Part shown: positions 58,736 to 64,000 of the stretch, in pieces
How the letters are laid out: each line of letters begins with the position of its first letter
Position numbering within the stretch: the first letter of the stretch is position 1
From: Silene conica
Taxonomy: Eukaryota > Streptophyta > Magnoliopsida > Caryophyllales > Caryophyllaceae
DNA: 64,000 nt
Direction of reading: 5' to 3'
NCBI GenBank assembly: GCA_029255685.2
Contig: CM055315.2
Location: 34,069,729 to 34,133,728, forward strand
Made by a program: the position numbers and the translations under genes
The notes under the pieces: model-generated
The model's database searches: none
What the model saw: only the letters and a program-made list of their open reading frames with translations
Told to the model about the DNA's origin: nothing

Positions 58736-61041
58736 GAATTCCCCATACTTAAACCTTACTCGTCCTCGAGTAAGAGATAAAGTAACTACATAACCCTTAT
58801 TAAAAACAAAGAAACAAACTAACTAAGCTAACTATAAACCGAATCGGGTTTAGCTACACCCGTAGCCCTTTCAACTCACAATTTGACATTCATGAGGGAG
58901 AATGCCCTATTGCAAGGCAAGTAAGGTCTTGCTACAAAACTTTTGATGCCAACAAGTAAAAACATAACACGTATAGACAAGCAACATGCATCGGAAAAGA
59001 AAGAAAACCCGCCTGCCTCATTCAAGCGGCGGAAAACGACTAAAAGGGAACAAATTCAAAATCGTAAACTCCCTCACAAATATTAATTCTACAAGTCACT
59101 AAGGCAAGAAAGATGACAACAAAACACCGCCAAATCATGCTAAACTAGGCTACTTTCATAACCGTTATCCAAATGCTTTTGTCAAGGGCGATCGGATGGA
59201 ATGGAATGATGATCCCCGCAATGCTAAAGGCAAAAGATACAACAAGTCTAGATTCTTCACAAAGTAAAGGTCATGGGTTGTCCCAAGATCGACAAAACGG
59301 CATATCAAAATTGATTTTTTTGAGTGAAATGCTCAAGTCAATGCAAAATGGTGGATTACAATCAAAACTTGACCTCATTCAATTTTTCATTTCTTTTTCA
59401 TGCCATGAGTTAGGATGGGGTTTGTCCCACGCGTGCTAATGTCCTTTGCTTTCGCCAATCGCTTATTAGGCAACCGGTTAACCTCTAGACAATAGCTTAT
59501 CGGGGTGACAATCACTCTGTCTTTGGGCGGTCGAATTCACAACCAAGTGGGAAGCCAACTCAATGGCTACCCTCCAAAGCACATCGAAGTGGTACGCCTC
59601 CACCAAAAAAACATGTTCTTATTCTTTTTCAACAACCTCTTTTTTTTTTTTTTTTCTTTTTTCACTTGAGGTTTCTTTTTTTTTTCTTTCAAAACATTTC
59701 CACTTCTTAGGATCATTGAAAAGAGCATTCCAAATTTATTCATGAAAGTTATTTTTGGGTTGCCAAACCGCCAAGTCGAACAAGGTCACCAAGACAAGAT
59801 AATCAAAACCACTTCACATCACGGGGGTGGACAAGGTGACTCACATGCAAACCCTTGACTCGGTATTGGACCATGGTCAGAAAGATACTAGAAAAGCATG
59901 ACCTAGGGTGTTTTAAAAATCATTCTAAAAGACAAAGTCATAAGTAGAAGAATTATTTGCAATGGCCTAAACGATTTTGTCAAAGTTCTCAATTAGGAAT
60001 TTTCAAAACATTATCCTAAACACAACTACATGCCATGAATGCAACTAATATAGACATGTTATAAAGCAAAAAAGACTATCAAACTACATGGCAAACAAAA
60101 CTAACACATCTCCTGACAGCACAAAAGCACACAAGCCACACACAAACTCCACAATACACTCCACATCTTCCAAATACATGCCCATCCTCCTCAATTGTAA
60201 CAAGAGAACGAAAATGAGAGTGAGATAGAGGTTGGAACGATCATACCGTGGCGTCTTCAAAATCCAAATCGGTGCTCAAGCGAGTGTTGCCTATGCGAAA
60301 GGAGAGAAAACAAACACAGGTATATACAATTCTACACTAATAAGGTAAAAACATGTTTTTGAATTTTTCAAGTTTTTCATACTTACAAAAGCAATCAAAT
60401 ATTCACAAAGTGGATATTTTCCCTCCCCACACTTAAGACTTACATTGTCCTCAATGGAACAAAGTGCAAAGTGGGAAATGAAGAAAAAGAACGAAAACAA
60501 CATGTTTTTGGCTTTTTTGAAATTTTTGAGAAAATAAAAACTTGTTTTTGTATTTTTTGAGATAAACGGTTCTTCCTCCCCACATTTATTTATATGCATA
60601 ATGTGAGGAGGAAAACCGGAAAATAAAGAACATATTTTTGAAAGTTTTTGGTTTTTCAATTTTTTTGGATTTTTGATTTTTATGAAGGCAATAAAAACAA
60701 AAAGAGACAAAAGACGATGAAAAACTAAAAACTAAACTAAATGCTCTAATCTACATGTATGCAAACTACATGTGACAATATGATACAAAAATATAAATCT
60801 AATGCATTTACATGAATGCAACTATATGCATCTAAACTAATGATGTGAAAACATGAAAAGAAAACTAAAAACAAACTAACTAAACTAAACTAACTACTCT
60901 AAATGCATGCTAGAAAGGAAATGCAAACTAAATCGAACTTTGGATTAAGGGAGTTACTTGCTTTGGATTTTTCCATGGGGAGCATAATCATCACCAACCA
61001 CCTCCAAAGGTGGTCACTCATCACCATCATCTTCATCACCA
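58736..61041 (-). other. 3' noncoding region of element C
   Basis: Collinear with 47230-49547. The polypurine tract complement at the left edge (GAATTCCCCATACTT) has one changed base relative to A and B. Secondary CTCCCCACA-type tracts at about 60422 and 60577. Poly-T tract near 59640. No gene. Confidence 0.75.
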
Positions 61042-62739
61042 TCACCGCCGGTTCCGCCTAACATCTCCTTCGCCATTGCCCTCATCGACCACCATGTAGT
61101 CGCCCGGGTTGGTCACAAAATCACGGAAGGGAGAGGCATGCGACCCACTAGCTCCCGGGTCACCATACATGCCGTTAGGAGAAGGGTGTCCTCGAGGGGG
61201 AGGGTTCGGGACTCCACGAAAATTCGGAGGAAAGATCGGGTTGGAGAAGTACCCCGGGGAAACATTAATCTCCCCGTAAAAACGCCCCTCGGGGGGCACA
61301 TAACCCCTATCAGGAGGCATGTAGTATGACGGTCGACCACTATCCGGATGATGATAACCCTCGCGAACGGACCGATCATAACTCGGAAATGTCCCATAGG
61401 CTTGATCATGGTAGAGGTAATCAAGCCTATAGGTCACATCTCTATGCCGCTCATCGGCCAATGCTTGGCGCTCATCTGCTAGGTCCGCCGCTTTCTTCAT
61501 TCCCAAGTCAACCCGGGACATGAAATCAATAAGCTCTTGGGGGCATGAAGATGAAGATGAACCGGAGGCGGAGGCAGATCCCTGGAAGTACGAGGGACCA
61601 CTCTGGAACTGGGACATGGTAATGGGGGGCTCCTGAAATGGCTCAAACTGGAGGTCGGAAGGAGTGTCACCGACTCTATCTCTGGCGTAAAATCTCGGAG
61701 CACGCTGGTCGGGAGGGAGCTCCTCGGGGTCCACCTCAATATCAAGGAGGTAGGAGGTGTTCCCGGGGACAACTCTCATCCTCTCGGTGTTAGGCAAGGG
61801 CACCGAGTTCCTGAACTTATTGTCTATGCGTATCTGCCAATACTCATTACGATCACTGGGGTTATACTTGATCCACCCCAAAGCCTCCTGCAAGTATCGG
61901 CGAGATAACACGTTCTCACCCTGAATATAGTCAACAGTGAAGTGCCTCTGACAACGGTTACTGGCAATCAAAGTGACCATCCCCCCAACACAAATGGGGG
62001 TAGTAAGCTGAGGTTGGGATGCCAACCTACTCAAGTGAAGGGCCATATGGTGAGCAATGTTTAGTTTCGGGCCACCAACCAAATAACAACCAAGTATCTC
62101 GAGCTCCGTAGTAGTGAAGTTATGCGGTTCATCCCTAGAGAAAACGGTCCACCCCATGAACCCATGCCATATCCTAATCGGTGCCAAATGCACCCTATTA
62201 GCCGGTTTCTTTTTGTTTTTATCACTTACAAGACCGGTGATGGCTGTCCAAATGAGTTCGGTATTAAAGCCCTCCGGAGGCTTAATGGGCAATTTTCCGT
62301 CGAGCCCAAAAATTAAGGCAAATTCCTCTAATGTGAGACGATGTTCCTTATTCATCAATCGGAACTCTAAGAAGGCAACTTTTCCTATGGTTCGGTTCTT
62401 AGTCACTACCAAAGAACTCAAAAATTCCGAAGTTAACCGGGGAGATGTGTGAACCGGTTTTGTTTCATACAAAGCTTTCATACCCATACCGTCAAAAAGA
62501 GCCGCGGTTATTTTCTCAATCCCTATTTCCCTCAAACCGGCTCTATCAATAAACCTAGTTGGGTGAAGGGGGCGATTCTTAAAATAGGTGAAATTACCTT
62601 TTTGTTGAATTGTAGCAAAGTGGAGTCCGGGAAAGCAAGGATCCGGGCCAATGTTGCTACTTTCCATCACATTTTGAACTTCTTGCTCCACCATAGGGTC
62701 GTGCCTTGATTTGGATCGCCTTTCCGTTCTTCCCGACAT
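61042..62739 (-). CDS. Athila-type downstream ORF of element C, open, 565 aa
   Basis: This is the best-preserved copy of the downstream ORF. It begins MSGRTERRSKSRHDP and has conserved blocks TRFIDRAGL, TSEFLSSLVVTKNR, FRLMNKEHRLTLEEFALIFGL, WTVFSRDEPHNFTTTELEILG, ICVGGMVTLIAS and GENVLSRRYLQEALGW, followed by a Ser/Pro/Tyr/Gly-rich tail (QFQSGPSYFQGS, SYYMPPDRGYVPPEGRFYGE). Relative to element B one extra base near the end shifts the last residues, so the acidic terminus is lost. It sits where Athila elements carry their env-position ORF; I see neither signal peptide nor transmembrane helix. The similarity to ATHILA ORF-1 (PF03078) is my inference. Confidence 0.75.
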   Translation of the reverse strand: MSGRTERRSKSRHDPMVEQEVQNVMESSNIGPDPCFPGLHFATIQQKGNFTYFKNRPLHPTRFIDRAGLREIGIEKITAALFDGMGMKALYETKPVHTSPRLTSEFLSSLVVTKNRTIGKVAFLEFRLMNKEHRLTLEEFALIFGLDGKLPIKPPEGFNTELIWTAITGLVSDKNKKKPANRVHLAPIRIWHGFMGWTVFSRDEPHNFTTTELEILGCYLVGGPKLNIAHHMALHLSRLASQPQLTTPICVGGMVTLIASNRCQRHFTVDYIQGENVLSRRYLQEALGWIKYNPSDRNEYWQIRIDNKFRNSVPLPNTERMRVVPGNTSYLLDIEVDPEELPPDQRAPRFYARDRVGDTPSDLQFEPFQEPPITMSQFQSGPSYFQGSASASGSSSSSCPQELIDFMSRVDLGMKKAADLADERQALADERHRDVTYRLDYLYHDQAYGTFPSYDRSVREGYHHPDSGRPSYYMPPDRGYVPPEGRFYGEINVSPGYFSNPIFPPNFRGVPNPPPRGHPSPNGMYGDPGASGSHASPFRDFVTNPGDYMVVDEGNGEGDVRRNRR

Positions 62740-63797
62740 GGCTATTTGAAGGTGGGGTGATGAGGGAATGAAGGGGGTTTTGATTTGAGAGAGTTTGGTG
62801 GAGTTTGTGGGTGTTTTTGAAGGTAAGGGATGAAAAGGAGATGAGGAAATAAGGAGGAATGAAGAAGAAATGAAGTGGAAAGGGTATGAAATGAAGAAGA
62901 AATGAGGTGGGTGAGTCTTCTAAAAATCCCGACTGAACACTCCCAGCCGGTCTGGGACCGGCCGCCGGCCGACCGGCTGAGAGTTAGGGTTTGGTATTTT
63001 TTCGATTTTTCGAAATTTTTCTCTGGGGCTTGCTTCTGAGCCGGCGGACCGGCTGCCGGCCGACCGGCTCAAAAACTTGTCTTCAAATATCCTTCGTCTT
63101 CTCTTCTTCCTTTTTTACTCACAAAAACACTCCCAGCAGGTGGACCGGCTGTCGGCCGACCGGCTGGGGATCCTTCATTGTCTTCTTTTTCTTCACTTAC
63201 AAAAACTCTCAGCCGGCGGACCGGCTGCCGGCCGACCGGCTGGGGTGCCTTCTCCTTTGCTTTTCCTTCAACTTTGGTTTACACAACACATGATTCTCAG
63301 TCGGTGGACCGGCTGCCGGCCTACCGGCTGGGAATCAAGCTTCCTTGAGTTTTTTTGATTTTTGAACAAGTATTCGTCTTCTCAGCCGGCAGACCGGCTG
63401 CCGGTTTGGTACAGGCTGGGGATGCAAAATCTGAAATCTACCCAAATAAACTATCAAAAACATAAATGTGTCCAGGTCCTCCCAGCCGGTATGGTACCGT
63501 CGGCCGGTGGGCCGGCTGGGAGTACCTGTACACAATTTCGAGAAATAATTTAATTTGAACATAAAAATCAACTTTGCCTACAACGGTTTTGCCCATAATC
63601 CTCCGACTATACTCATGAATTATCCACCAACAAGCAACAAACATATCCAAATATCTCATGCAAGCTAAAAATTAAACTAAAACCGAACTAACCATGAAAC
63701 TAACATGCAATCTAGATGAACTAAAGGAAACTAATACTTACAACCGGTGGTTATTAAGTGACTCCACCAAACCTTTCATGAACAAACTTCCTTGAAA
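62740..63797 (-). other. Spacer between pol and downstream ORF, element C
   Basis: Noncoding. It contains a C/T-poor, G/A-rich leader before the ORF (as read on minus a C/T-rich one), the seven-unit palindrome array 62944-63521, and AT-rich sequence up to the pol stop. From about 63778 toward the left it matches elements A and B; to the right it does not, marking the 3' limit of their pol deletion. Confidence 0.7.
62944..63521. repeat. CCGG palindrome array in the spacer of element C (7 units)
   Basis: Seven units at about 62944, 63039, 63131, 63209, 63297, 63381 and 63482. Unit-by-unit order and spacer sequence match the array of element B, so the array is old and inherited by both forms. 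Confidence 0.85.
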
Positions 63798-64000
63798 TCA
63801 ATCCTCCTCGGGGAGTGGGTCCCCGAGGTCAATAACTTCGACGGTGCCTTTGGAATCTCCTTGATAATAGCGCTTAATCCGATGTCCGTTGACATTGAAG
63901 GTGCCACCGCCTTCACTCCAAAGTTCAAAGGCCCCATGAGGTGAAATATCCACAACTTTGAAGGGCCCGGACCATCGTGATCTAAGCTTTCCCGGAAAGT
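63798..64000 (-). CDS. C-terminus of Athila-type pol (integrase), partial at right edge
   Basis: Sixty-six codons plus a stop (TGA, + bases 63798-63800) are open to the window edge. The residues include FPGKLRSRWSGPF, a motif found at the integrase C-terminus of Athila/Tat elements, followed by the block FELWSEGG and FNVNGHRIKRYY. It ends in acidic GDPLPEED. The catalytic part and reverse transcriptase would lie to the right, outside the window. This segment is absent from elements A and B. Confidence 0.88.
   Translation of the reverse strand, partial: FPGKLRSRWSGPFKVVDISPHGAFELWSEGGGTFNVNGHRIKRYYQGDSKGTVEVIDLGDPLPEED

Larger units (their letters stand above)
42740..64000 (-). mobile_element. 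Element C: Athila-like element with pol, 3' part in window, carrying two nested insertions
   Basis: On minus the window holds, from right to left, the end of pol (integrase C-terminus), a spacer with seven CCGG palindromes, the downstream ORF, a long noncoding 3' region, a polypurine tract and the 3' LTR. The LTR is split by a solo LTR (42896-45255) and by element B (45537-57450). Sequence on both sides of each insertion joins exactly with the expected 5-bp duplications, and the rejoined LTR is about 1712 bp, the length of its relatives. Of the three Athila-type copies this is the only one that shows pol, so it may be the enzyme-supplying form. Confidence 0.88.

Noticed and set aside
61042-62739. 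Reading the downstream ORF as a retroviral envelope
   Set aside because: Position fits, but no signal peptide, transmembrane helix, furin-type site or Cys pattern is visible; the label env is therefore not used.

Overview
This window is nuclear DNA of a flowering plant, probably a eudicot. It is AT-rich, has one intron-containing plant gene, and is otherwise packed with LTR retrotransposons and small DNA transposons inserted into one another. There are no bacterial-type operons, rRNA genes, tRNA genes or CRISPR arrays. Species cannot be fixed from the sequence. All family assignments come from motifs read by eye, with no database search.

Layout. 1-9894 is the 3' part of an Athila-like Ty3/gypsy element on + (element A): broken gag-protease, a noncoding spacer, a second ORF, a long 3' noncoding region and the 3' LTR. 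It sits in another LTR (9895-11041) that carries a CGATCGAG palindrome array. 11042-21842 is an accessory zone: a hAT-like MITE, a Helitron (12031-13692), a degenerate AT-rich block with a possible copia PBS/LTR edge, an Athila-type LTR (15810-17393), a 0.94-kb tandem duplication, a MULE-type hairpin element inside a second probable Helitron, and a PIF/Harbinger MITE.

21843-36348 is a gypsy-type solo LTR (duplication TGAGT). Its TA microsatellite and a microsatellite-flanked TIR element were invaded by a complete, open chromovirus (22403-32572, minus, 1529-aa polyprotein, near-identical 2.4-kb LTRs). It also carries a 1060-bp hAT element. 36412-37077 is a MULE-type element just upstream of the only host gene, a three-exon DUF506/PDDEXK-like gene (37320-40595, +) whose large second intron holds a hAT MITE. 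A SINE candidate and a decayed Ty1/copia pol fragment follow.

42740-64000 is an Athila-like element on minus (element C, running off the right edge). Its 3' LTR was hit twice: by a solo LTR (42896-45255, duplication GTTTG) and by a complete Athila-like element B (45537-57450, duplication GCAAG). A and B keep gag-protease and the downstream ORF but lack reverse transcriptase, RNase H and integrase. C still has an integrase C-terminus at the right edge, so A and B look like non-autonomous derivatives that would need enzymes supplied by C-like elements.

The most unusual signal is an array of about 40-bp GC-rich imperfect palindromes (AGCCGG...CCGGC-N-GCCGG...CCGGCT), usually repeating every 85-105 bp between T/C-rich spacers. 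It lies just upstream of the TATA box in the U3 of every Athila-type LTR here, recurs in the spacer ahead of the downstream ORF in A, B and C, and also occurs with the same period in the unrelated solo LTR at 21843-36348. It looks like a mobile cis-regulatory or structural module shared across retrotransposon lineages.
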